From Uropetala carovei (lineage: Eukaryota > Arthropoda > Insecta > Odonata > Petaluridae): a stretch of 64,000 bases of DNA. The notes beneath the pieces were generated by a model. It saw nothing but the letters and a program-made list of their open reading frames with translations. It searched no databases and was not told the DNA's origin. Every line of letters starts with the position of its first letter. Position 1 is the stretch's first letter. The stretch covers positions 2,933,001 to 2,997,000 of the forward strand of contig JAXCHB010000005.1 in assembly GCA_036926305.1 (NCBI GenBank), read 5' to 3'. The position numbers and the translations under genes were made by a program. Below, one piece after another: positions 24,139-36,400 of the stretch.

Positions 24139-27070
24139 AGGTTTAATTTCACGAATTCTCTTGATCGAGAGCAGAGTGTTCACATTTTGTATTGTTTATG
24201 TTTGAATAGAGATCTACCTGAGAAAGGTACGCATTTAAAGTAACCAAGCGTTTTCCTGAAAATACGAAACACTATTAGTCCACAATATCGGCCCTTTTCC
24301 GATAATTACAATCGAATTGCGCGAATCTCGTAGGAATAAATATAATAAAATAAAATAGATTTACTTAAAACGTTCCGTGAAGAGCAAGGCAAAAAACGGT
24401 ATATTTTCGGTAATGTATTCCAAAAACGTCCCAAAGCTTAGATGTTTTTTCGCCTTTAAAAAAAAAAACACACACACACGGCCCTCTAAGCAAAACATTC
24501 CAAGAATTACGTCTTCGCGGCTTATCGGTTGCCGTAACGGTTCGTTTTCGATGCATACCGTTATAACCTTAAATGGATGCGTTTTCACTTTTTATCCTGT
24601 CCTCTCAGCGATTTCCTGTTATTGTCCGTCCACAGCCACGAAGCGGTTTTTTTTCCTTCTTTTGGGAGGCAATGAAATAAACGAAAAGACAGTTTTTTCA
24701 TTCAAAATATGGTTTTGTAATTGACAACAATACACCACTCTGGATGAACATAAATCGTACATCCGTTTAAATATAGATTAGCACCGTCATATATCAGTGA
24801 ACAGGTGGGCGACAAGACTGTGTATTTTTTCGACTCTGTGAAAATAAATCTTACGACGAAGAAGTAGAGAATGCCCTTCTGTTTCGAGAAATGATTTCTT
24901 TTTTTAAGTACATTATAATTAAATTTGCGATGCCGACTTTTGACAAGTTATAGAAATGCACAATTTCGACCAATGTTCAAGAAGAAAACGAAACTTTTCT
25001 TATTAATTGAGATCCTTTTGAATCGTTTCAAAAGGTCTAATTATTGCAGCAGAAAAGTCGTAGGTTTTTTATTTGTTTTTTTTTTGACACATTAGGGCGT
25101 TTTTCTCCCTTCTCGTCGTTATGCGACGAGAACAGGAGGTACGTCCCGAGTTTTTTTTACTCGAACAACACTTCGTTGAACATTGATCCACTACCGTCGG
25201 AATGTAAAGCTTATGTATATAAACAAAAATTTCACGAAAAATCGTAAATTCGTAACATATTTAACACACACATATATATATGTATATACATATATATATA
25301 TTTATGGCACAACGAGAAAATCAGTACCATCGATGGTTTCTTTTCTTTTCTGGTAACAAGTGAATGATGGTATGCGGCGGTGATGCATGGGAGTGGCGTC
25401 ATGTGGGAGGGAGGAAAGGGAGGGAAATGAATCGATCGAATCTGCATCAGTTTTAGACGACTTCGAAAGGTCAAAGAGTTCAAGCGACACGTCTTTTTTT
25501 GTACCGGTCCGTGGCAGGAGGAGACGAGGTAATAGGTATTTATAAAAAAAAAGGACGGGGATAATTGGCGGATTCTGATTCACAGTCGAACTAGAGCTCG
25601 TTTCACATCGCCTCGCTCACATTATAGCCTCATCGCGGCTGACGAATGTAAAAGGAAATTACGCGAACGGGAAGAATGGGCAATGGGCGGAGAGAATAAG
25701 GGCGAATTTAGTAAGGTGTTTTTTAACGTACCGAAAAAAACAGGTATGAAAGAAGGAGATGAAAAAAAGATCGCCTTACCCTTCGTCATATCACCGGCCG
25801 TAATTTTTTTGGCGCGAAAATCGCGCGGGAGAATGTTGTCCAACGACCCCTCGATCGTGCTTATGAATATAAGGGAATTAAAACATTTATTTTTTCCAAA
25901 AAAAAAGCTTTGACTGATTATATTCGATTACATAAAAAAATACGACCAAGAAGCGTCGCGGGTTCTGTTAGTTTAACGGGTGTTAGTCTGGTGTATGCTT
26001 ATTCGCTTACGCCTAATATCTTTATTTTTGTCGATCGGGTGCTGCTGTTATTATTATTGGTTTTTTTAACGAAGCGCTTGTTTTAAAAAAACAAGGCTCG
26101 TTTCTTTCGTTCGACACACTTAATACAAATTCATAGTAATACTGGATAAGGCACTGGGTGGCGACGTAATTCGTGACAAGTTAATCACTCAAATATGGCT
26201 GTAAATGCAAAAAAACGAGCACGCTCGATAATTCTATTTACAATCGATCTTACTCCCTGAAGCGTGCGTTTTTCAGTGATGTTGGTCCCACAAGAAACAT
26301 GCTCCAAGCACACAAAACGTAACATTAGTATTGGTTAAAAAATTCGTCTTTTTTCATAAAAAAAACGTTTTAAGTAAAAAAATTAGTAATGTGTGAGCGA
26401 ATCTTTACGAATCGGACGAATAAAAACATTAAAAAAATAGAAATCGTAAAAAAAAATTTCAATAGTTTGTAAAAACATTATAAAAATCTCTATGTACAAC
26501 ATTCTATATATATATATATGTATACAAAATAACTTGCCTCGCATCGCGATTCGTGTTTGCTTTGTTTGTTGCGCCTCGCTACCCGATCAAGACTCCTCCG
26601 TGATTTAACAGCAGCTACTGGCACGTTGAAAACATTTTTAGAAACGATTATTATGTAAAAAAAAATATACGGGCGTTTAGCTAAGCTAGACCCGTCGCTG
26701 TCATGGAAATGGTGGATTATCTATTTTTAGTTGCCCACTCGCCTGAACGAGCTAATTTTTTCCCCTAAACTTTGCGACAATCTGCGCCATCGGCCATTGA
26801 GACATTGTAGAGGGTTACACGGATAGGTGGTAGGTATGAAGAGAGAACCGTCATAGTCGTCGCCGGAGAGGTTTCTTTTTTTTTGTTTTGCGCTGGCAAG
26901 TAAGGCACGCATTCCTTTTGTTTTTGCTTCACACGCAAAAAGGGCTGGAAAATGGCACTTGGGTTTTGTCCGTCCGTAACAGGAAAGCAGCCATCCCGGC
27001 TGTCCTTTTTGTCCACGGCTCTTATAAACGGACGATGGGAAGCACACGGCACGGTTTATAAAATAGAGTT
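24139..27070. other. region downstream of dar1; possible extended 3' UTR
   Basis: No separate gene is supported. It holds an A10/CA microsatellite at 24459-24479, an AT-rich microsatellite with ACAC at 25262-25302, and long A/T runs with many TTTATT (minus-strand AATAAA) hexamers. Minus-strand frames at 26727-27052 are unrecognised and could be 3' UTR. Confidence 0.4.
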
Positions 27071-27081
27071 TTTATTTTATT
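27071..27081 (-). terminator. overlapping polyadenylation signals downstream of dar1
   Basis: Read on the minus strand, the bases contain two overlapping AATAAA hexamers about 140 nt past the dar1 stop codon, followed by T-rich DNA. This is the nearest good poly(A) signal and would give a short 3' UTR. Longer UTRs reaching 26.5 kb or beyond cannot be excluded, since arthropod KLF transcripts often have long UTRs. Confidence 0.4.
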
Positions 27082-27217
27082 TAAAAAAAAAAGTCTACTG
27101 GCAAGCCGTCTTCGCTAGGTCCGTGCAACAACTTCTGCGTGGCAGTAGTAAGTAGTCTGGGAATGTATTTCCTTTATATTAAAAAAAAAAACGTGGAGGT
27201 GTTCTTCGAAGGGGAGT

Positions 27218-27408
27218 TCACTTCGGCGCCTTTGGAAGATGCCTCCGCATGTGTAGGGCAAGGTGGTCGGAGCGCGCGAAGGAGCGATCGCACACGTGGC
27301 ACTTGAACGGTTTGGCTCCCGTGTGCTTCCGGTAGTGGCGCGTGAGCTCGTCTGAACGAGCGAACCTCCACTCACACTCCGGCCAATGGCAACGGTAGGG
27401 CTTCTCAC
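27218..27408 (-). CDS. dar1: dar1 terminal coding exon: zinc fingers 2 and 3 and stop
   Basis: The acceptor is TTCCACGCAG ending at 27409. The exon supplies the last two bases of the linker glycine codon (G|GT), then EKPYRC. Finger 2 reads C-HWPE-C-EWRFARSDELTRH-YRK-H and finger 3 reads C-HV-C-DRSFARSDHLALH-MRR-H, joined by the canonical HTGAKPFKC linker. The protein ends LPKAPK, with the stop at 27218-27220. The base-contacting helices RSDEL and RSDHL are the invariant KLF/Sp pattern for CACCC/GC boxes. The exon is 191 nt (62 codons plus stop after the two junction bases). A reading frame continues upstream to 27433, but that part is intron and the AG acceptor defines the true boundary. Confidence 0.97.
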
Positions 27409-30400
27409 CTGCGTGGAATAAACGGTGAAACACTAGGTTAATTGAAATGAATCAGGAAATGATAACGGTCTATTTATTCTATAAAAGCATATTTTTAGCT
27501 TTCTTGCACAATTATAATATTACAATAGGTTAATTTAAATGTATCGGAAAATGATAACGGTCTATTTATTCTATCTAAGCATATGTTTAGCTTGCTTGCA
27601 CAATTATAATATAACAACAAGCTAATTGAGATGAATCATAAAATGATAACTATTTACTCTAATTGGGCTTATGTTTTTCTGAATTCACACAATTATAGTA
27701 TTACAATCTTATATACAATATATAACAATGTGAGAACTGAAATGATTCATAAAATGTTCCATTTAGGCACATTTCAGCTGATTCGGATAACTACAGTGCT
27801 CCAAGAGAAGGATCAGTTAAAAAATTGATTAGGAAACTCAGACTATAGCTTTGGTAGATTATTGATGACCATCAATTGTATAAACTATTTTTTCGTTAAA
27901 GTTTGCTTATTACGGCTGTCTTTAAAAGGGACATATTAAAAATAACAAACACAAATGCCCATAGCAGTATACGAAGAAGTAAGGTTAGCATCGGTCAACA
28001 TTTTAGAATTGAAGCTTAAAATTGATACGATACCACGCACGGCCTTTGGACATCGAATACGCCAGAACAGTAGCATTGAAAATCTGAGTCCAAGACTGCG
28101 TGATAAGATTTGAAGGCGGTAACAAAAATTAAAAGTAATGCATGCAAATTACATATGTATACACATACTTTCATCTTCTAGTATTAAAATTTAAAAAATA
28201 AGGATTTTTCACTAGGGTATGCTTAATGAAACATTTTTCTACACCTTATCCCTACTCTTGTATAGTGAGTTTTAGCTTAATTAATTAATGAAAAAAGCTT
28301 TAGCGATTGACCTAACATCATTTATCCAAAGTTGAAAACGCCGCTGCAATCAAATTGTCTGAGATGGAATTGCTCCTGCAATAATTTCCAACTTTGCTTA
28401 TGCAACAAGAAACAGGCTGTTAGTTTTTTTTCGGAAGACGCTAACTCTCTTTAGGATTCCAAAGCCAAGCAAGTCGTGTTCAATTAGCCGTTCATCTACC
28501 CTGCAGACTACAATCGACTTATTTACTGTCGAACAAAAAAAGGAGAGCTACGGCAAGAGTGACAGGAAACGTTTAATTACTGTGTACTGTTCGCTCAAAA
28601 ATAGCCAAGCGTTCAAACACGAGAACTTTTTGTGCAGTCGACTTATTTACTCTTCAGGTTATGCATACCACGTTTTGCTTTAATTACTTCTCACGCTTTT
28701 TACCGTCTCCGAGGAATTAAATATGTCTCCGGCACAATGGTTGGAGGATCCTCGCTAATTTTCTTCCAATCTCCACAAAGATTTTGCGGAAGCTGCGATA
28801 GACTTTTTTTAGAATGGGTCGCCGTTGTGCTATGCGCATCTTCAAACGAAAACTTTTGTTAGCACCTCAAATCGCGCCAGTAAAATGGGACCAAGAACAT
28901 CCGTCGCCCTAAGCAATCATCTTTCTGGCGCCCACGGCCAATCATTATGCTGCCAAGAAGCGTTCGAGGCAACGCCATTTCGCACGACGTCACCGAAATC
29001 GTCAACGCTGAATTTTTCAATAACCGTTTCACTTCGATTCTCCCCCCAAAAATTGTTTATGTAACCCTTGAGTAATATGTGACCGATTTCAAGATGAAGG
29101 TATACAAATTAAAGGTCTTACATTAGTCTGCCATTCATTCACACCATTAGTATAGGGTAGGCTGCCTACCTTCCGAATGTACATTGTTGTATTCGATTGT
29201 TTTTGTTTCTGTTTCTGTTTACATGTTTATTATAAAAAAACCTACGAGCACATCCTATGAATATATTGACAAGAAGACTTTCTAGCAAATAGGAGTTCAT
29301 TTATGCTTAATGAGCTGAACGTCTCAGTAACAAAGTTGAATGATTGTTATCCAGATATTTTCGGAGAAGTAAATAAGAAAGAAAATATTTTCTGTTAGGT
29401 TCCGAGGATTTTATTCTTTATTTTATCGTAAATATAAATTTCCGCAAAGTGAAGACTACCTAACTCAGGTAATCACATGTGGCTGAATTTTGCTCTAAAT
29501 CTCGTTTGTTACTCGCACGCTGTTTAGGCCTGTCTGTAACGAAAGCTGGTTCATTTGTTATTTATAATCAATTTAACTACACAGGTCAGATGAGGTTCGT
29601 TGAATTCATTAAAGTTTTATGATTCGATCCGCAGCCATTTTTTGGCCGATCACTCCTCAACCTCGTATCCGGAAGGACATCATGTTTTCTATGTGACAAG
29701 AGTGTTGATGAACGGACAAATACGTCTAGCCTCTTTATAGCGGCTCACGGTATATCCGTACAAAGACCCTATCGCGAGTATCCCCGTCGAGACAAGACAC
29801 TTCAAGGATAATATGTTTCTTCGCAAGTCCCATTTCGTGAACACTTTACGTTTCTTGTAACTTAAACCGGAGATTTTTTATATATTTTTTCCTCAAAATC
29901 TGAGGACAATTTCCTCCCGTCTCATTATTATTTAAATCCCTCCGCCTTTTATTCTCTCTCTCTCTCTGAGAGTTCGGAAAGAAATTAATTGCGCGACACG
30001 ACGCGCACGTACAGCACTCGATTACATTCTAAATAAATATATCCCGCTTCTTTAGTGAATTCGGACACGATCATATCTCTCCTCCCTCCCCCAGGAGTAA
30101 TTTATAAGACAAGGAAGAGTGTCTCCATGTTAAAAAAAAAAAAACCGCTTGTACGAGGTTCGTGAGGGGCAAAGTCCCCCTACCCCTTCACCCATCCACC
30201 GTCTCCACGGCCTCTTCTTATTTTTTATTTTTTATTTAAAACCGCCCACCTCCCTCTCCTGCCCACCTCCTAGTCGCATAATGCACCCAGGCGACGTAGA
30301 GAATTTCGCGGACACGGACGGGCATGCCATCTCACGGAGAGGTCTACGACCCTTGGAGAGGTGAATACCGAAGCGTCTTCTTCCTCGGTGGCGTTGGAGA

Positions 30401-33400
30401 GCGGAGAAGCGGCAATAAGTGCGACGAAGATAGGGGAAGGGGAGATGAGGGGGAGAGGAAGAGAGATGGGAAGGGAGAGAGAGAGGGAGGAGATAGGAGG
30501 GATAGAGGAGGAAGGAGAGGGAGAGATAGGAGGGAAGAGGTGAGAGGTAGGATGAGAGAGAGAGAGAGAAGAGAGTTCAGGAGGAAGGTAGGAGAGAAGA
30601 GGTAGGAAGAGGTTAAAGAAGAGAGGAACAAAGGAAAGTTGGGAAGAGGGGAAGAGAGAGGAGAGGAGGAAGGAAGAGAGAGGAGAGTTCAGAAGGAAGG
30701 TAGGAGAGAAGAGGTAGGAAGAGGTTAAAGAAGAGGAACAAAGGAAAGTGGAGAAGAGGGGAGGGAAGAGGAGAGGAGGAAGGGAGAGAGAGGAGAGTTC
30801 AGAAGGAAGGTAGGAGAGAAGAGGTAGGAAGAGGTTAAAGAAGAGAGGAACAAAGGAAAGTGGAGAAGAGGGGAGGGAAGAGGAGAGGAGGAAGGGGGAG
30901 AGAGAGAGAGAGGGAGGAGGAAGGGAGAGAGGGAGGAGATAGGAAGGAGAGGGAGAGATAGGAGGGAACAGGTGAGAGGTAGGATGAGAGAGAGAGAGAA
31001 GAGAGTTCAGGAGGAAGGTAGGAGAGAAGAGGTAGGAAGAGGTTAAAGAAGAGAGGAACAAAGGAAAGTTGGGAAGAGGGGAGGAGAGAGGAGAGGAGGA
31101 AGGAAGGGAGAGGAGAGTTCAGAAGGAAGGTAGGAGAGAAGAGGTAGGAAGAGGTTAAAGAAGAGAGGAACAAAGGAAAGTGGAGAAGAGGGGAGGGAAG
31201 AGGAGAGGAGGAAGGGAGAGAGAGGAGAGTTCAGAAGGAAGGTAGGAGAGAAGAGGTAGGAAGAGGTTAAAGAAGAGAGAAACAAAGGAAAGTGGAGAAG
31301 AGAGGAACAAAAGAAAGTGGAGAAGAGAGGAGGAGAGAGGAGAGGAGGAAGGAAGAGAGAAGAGAGTTCAGGAGGAAGGTAGGAGAGAAGAGGTAGGAAG
31401 AGGTTAAAGAAGAGAGGAACAAAGGAAAGTGGAGAAGAGGGGAGGAGAGGAGGAAAGAAGAGAGAGAGAGGGAGAGAGGAGGGTTCAGGGAAGAGGTGGG
31501 AGAGATTGGAGGGACGAGGGAGGTAGTAAGGTAAAGAGTTAGGAGGATACAAAGGGGAGAGAAGAGGGAGGGTGAGATGAAAGGAGATAGGGAGATAGAA
31601 AAGACTGAAGTAGAGGGAGGGATGGAGGGGAGATAAAGAGAGAAGAAAAAGGAGTGACGTATGGGGATATATATATATATTGAGGAGACAGGTGGAAAGG
31701 GAGAAGAATGAGAAAAGGTGGAAGACGATAGGTAGAGACTGAGGAGGGAGGAGATAGGGAGAGGTATGTAAGAGGAAAATTAAAGCGAAAAAAAGGGGAA
31801 GAGGACGAAAGCAGAAAATGAGACTTGAGGAGGAAATAAAGCGAATTACGTTATGAGACATACTACATATAAGGAAGAGGCTGGAGAAATAGGATGGGAG
31901 AAAAGGTAGTAGACAAAGGAGATTCAAGAAAAAAAGACGCGCAGAAGGAAGAAAGATCCCGACACGAAGAAATGTAAACTAAGGAGAGATATTAACATGA
32001 CGTAAAAGTTCCGAGAAAGAGGGAAAGGGTGAAGAGGCAGGAGAAAGTAGTGAAGGGGTGGAAGAGAAAAAAAGAGGCCAAAGTGACGAAGATGAGGTAT
32101 AAAAACAGCGTATGGGGTCGGATTTTTGGGACAAAGGCGGGGCTACCAAATCCCTGTTGCTATTTTACTCGGTATCAGATACTTACTTCTTAGAGATGTG
32201 CTCAAAATTAAGTAATTCGAAGGACTTGAAAATTTACATCGCTTCGTAGGAGAGTGGCACAAAAGAGTTCAGAAAATCACATTCTGCATCGTATTCAGTA
32301 CAATGTACTGAATTTTACGTAAAAATAAATAGAATAAAGAATACCGTACATGACTTGGTTTGTACATATATTATTACAAATTCCATTATGGACCATGCTA
32401 TTATGTAATTTTTCTCGATAAAGGTGGCGCCAACTTACTACGCAAAGCGACACACGGCAAAGAACTACTAGTAATTAAATCCTAATTACCGTTATAAAAA
32501 TGAATTATGTGGCTAAACTTGTGGATAATAGAAGCAGATTGTAATTTGCGATCGCTGAATTACCACTGAGGACGGAAGCTTTGTAGCATCTACTGTTTTA
32601 TGGCTATCGGAATTTTCTGTGTAAACCCAAGTCTCTGTAAACTAGTTTTTTTTCCGTTCAAGATACGTATGACAGAAGAATTACGAGGAATATAAAAGTG
32701 ACAGCGAAAAACTTTTCAAAAGGGATATTTGTTAAAAAGCATTGAAAAAAATAGTGGAAGGTTTCTGGAAACGACTGAAGCTAGCCTACGAATAAACCCG
32801 CCTCGGCAATTTTATTAAAAACAAAAGAGGAACGACCGATAGTAGGGTAAAGGAAGAGACGGATGGCACCCATGCAGAATCTCAATAGTCCTTGGCCGTC
32901 GAAAAATCTTCCACTTTCCTCATTCGCGAAGACCACGCGACTTTACCGCCATCACGTCTCTCTTTCTCCCCTTTCTTCCACTTCCCCCCCCCCATTCAGC
33001 CCCTCCTCCCTATCCTAGAAACGATCCCGTTCGATTGATGTGGAGCGTGAGCGACAGAGAACGGATCGAAAGAGAATTTCCAGAGTCGAGTGTGGCGACT
33101 TTCACCTTTGTCCATAAATGAGTCATCGCGAAACAGCCGATGGCGGTAACGAGGAATACGAAAATTTCACCTCGGCGTGCCCTTCTGTATAATGTCGCTT
33201 GGATTGGCGGCGTCAATCCCTTCCTCTACCCTTTCTCTCCCCCCTCCCTCCCCCCCGCCCCCTTCCCCCCTCGCGGTGTGCGAATCGCAGAAATCTGCCG
33301 TGTTTTGAAATGTTTGCTCTAGGATAAGAAGTGTATCGAAGATTGCGGTGTTTGTTATTTTCTTTTTAGGCTCTCTCTCTTTCTCTTTAAGCGTCGAAAA

Positions 33401-36400
33401 TTCCTCCTCAATAGTCCGTAATACCCGCCATAAGTGTTTACCTGGGTTAATTCTTCACGCTTTTACTGAATCAGAGGGGGAAAGAAATCGGGGGAAAACC
33501 CGGTACTTATGAAATGAATTATCCTGTAGACCAGGGGTTTGCAACCTCATTGTTGGTCGCGAATAATTAGGCGGCAATATGATAATACCTAGTACATAAT
33601 AATGATAATATAATAATAATAATATAATAATAATAATATGATAATAATAATATAATAATAATAATATCATAATAATAATTGTAATGCCAATAATAATAGT
33701 AATATAATAATAATTAGTCGTCAATGCTTCGTCGGACCGGAAAAGAGTTTAAATCGGAAGTTACCATAAGACTGGGTGAAAATTAAGTCTAGTTTTTAAG
33801 GATTTTTAAGATTAAACATTCAAAATTAGTTTTTATTATAATAATTATACCAGAAGATTGAATTTGTTTGTTAAATTTTTCATCATAGCTTTTCGGACTA
33901 CATAAAATGCTCTCGGGGCAGTGTACGGTCCGCGGGCCGTATGCTGCCCACATCTCCTTTAGACGAAGTCGATATACAGGCATTGTTACGTGTGTTAACG
34001 ATAAATTGTAAGAAAAAATTGGAAATTCATCGCGAGCGCCGCTTGTTCGTTTTTGCTTCACATTCTTCGACAGACTTAGCACGAAAAATCAGGCATGTCG
34101 GTGAAAGCTGCGCCATCATTACCGAAATATCTCTTCTTATAGCCGGGTTATGAAGCTGGGACCTCTCGAGTGAGAGTCGTATGTATTCTTATAGCCGACA
34201 TCCAGCCGACGGAAAGTGAAAAGGTTTGCTTTTAGAGATAAGATAAGAAGTACATACTAGAGTACGTGCTATCGAAATGTATCCATATCGACGGTGGATG
34301 ACTGGAAAGTAAACAAATAATTTCTTGAAAAGTTTTATTGCCGCGAATTTAGCATAAAAAAACTCGTAAGGGCATAGGAATAATAACCTGTGTAAACTTG
34401 AAAACGATAGATAGTCTTTTCTCGCAGTACTCTGAAATCACGAATTATTATCTACGTGAAAATAGCTTTATCATTTTTACGCACTAGCCTTATTTTCGGC
34501 TGCGTACGCTTCTAAACGTGGCTCACTACGCATTATATTTCGGTTCTTTGCAAACATTTGATGCGAAAAGACTGAAAAATGAAAAAAAAAACAATGGCAA
34601 AGCGCGTCCGTTTTTTTCCTGTCGCCGGGAACGTTTTACTCGCTTTGGAAACGTTAAGAATTGGAGCAATTAAATTAATTTTATTGCCAGGCAATTAATT
34701 TTGATCGTATTTTAAGTTATCGTCCCCCGTTTCTGTTTTCTCAGGGTTTTGTTTAGGCAGTGTATTATCTATATAATCTCACGGATTATATCAAATGAAT
34801 CACGTAGGTAACTTCTACGACCACGAAAACTGTTTAGTAAACTGTTTTATGGTTATACCTGTTACTTTTATAATCTATTTCGCATTGTGTTTTTTGCTGG
34901 CGAAAACTACTATCAAAGTCTCCGTCCAATAAAGAAAATTCTGAAAATCCTTGCTACTTATTGTTAGTCCTAAGCTTTTGAGCGAGCATCCTATCCTCAA
35001 CACTAAAAAGTAACTCATTAGGTTATATGAGGCAATTTAATTCTTAGGTCATATAAAGCTTTCAAGGCATTTTATCTCAAACTCGTTTCCTTTTCGAATT
35101 GTTTAATACATAAATGAAATACCGAGAGTATGGGGAGGGATTGATTTGAAGTATGTCGTAGAAACGTTTTGCGTTGCGTATTTGGAGGTTCAAAAACGGG
35201 GAGACCCTCGGGCCTACAAAATGGCCGCGTTTGCTCTGGAATCTCGGAAGAAAATTTATTACAGCAAAATACTGTTTTTTGCAAAATGGATCGGGACAAA
35301 ATTCATTCCGTAAAAACGGATATTCCGGAGAAACGGAAATCGGCAATTTACTCCAAGGTTTCTATTTTAAATTTACCTTGAAAGCTCATAAGCATGATTC
35401 TATTTAAGGAAATGACATTACTGGTTGACTTGGAATACTCTCAGATTGCTTAGAAGCTTTGATGATCAGTACCCGATCAACGACTAACGCTTATCTTAAG
35501 GAAATGAACTTTATTATCAATACAGAAAGGTTATTTTCTGTTTCAAATAATTAGGGTGGGATTTTCGGAATCGAAATAGTCGTTACAGAACCGCCAAGTG
35601 TGTTTCAGTAATTTTTATCTCTTAAAAACGGGAATTCTGTTAAAACACCATTATCTAAAAACGGGATTTTACTGTATAATGCAATATTTAAAAAAATGTA
35701 CCTTCGCATCCATCTAACGACGTAAATAAACGTCCTTTACACAACTGTTTCGTAATTACTTGTATCGTTCATATTTTGCGTTATGAAAAGGGTATAAATT
35801 AAGAACGTATCGTTAAAATCAAAATGAAAACAAAACAAAAAATTCTAGAAATGAGAAATCGCAACAAAATCGACGAAAATCACATCTATATTACAACAGC
35901 GTGATCGCAGAATGATAAACAGCAATATAAATGCGCCTATGAGAAAAACACGCATAATTCTTCGCCCAGAAATAATTTTACCGAAAACCTCTCCTGATGG
36001 CGATACTTTCGGCTACCAATAACTTTTCGATTAATCAAAGATATAATTATAAATAAAAATTACATTGAAGTTACAGGGTTATTTAGCAAGTAAAAGTGAG
36101 AAATAATGAGTCTCTTAGAAGAGTTTTTTGAGTTTTACTCATTGGAAATAGAAACACTTTATCAGTGGCCGATCTTAGGGGAGGCGATCGCCCCCCTCCC
36201 CCCTTGGATCTTCTTTAAGGGTAGCAAAAGGGAAATCCGAGAGGGTTGTCATTCGTATTAACGGAATTTCTTTTCCTTTACTCATTGCAGACCTTTGGTT
36301 CATTTTATGCTATGGGAAAATCAAAGCAATAAGGCATTCCCTTATATTTTTCTATAATCATTTATACGTTATGATCAAGGAATCAAAGTATTTTGTGAAC

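Noticed and set aside
30270..31927. Long minus-strand open frames of 263 and 294 codons
   Set aside because: They translate the pyrimidine strand of the GA satellite, which rarely contains stop codons. The product is repetitive S/L/P/F with no domain.
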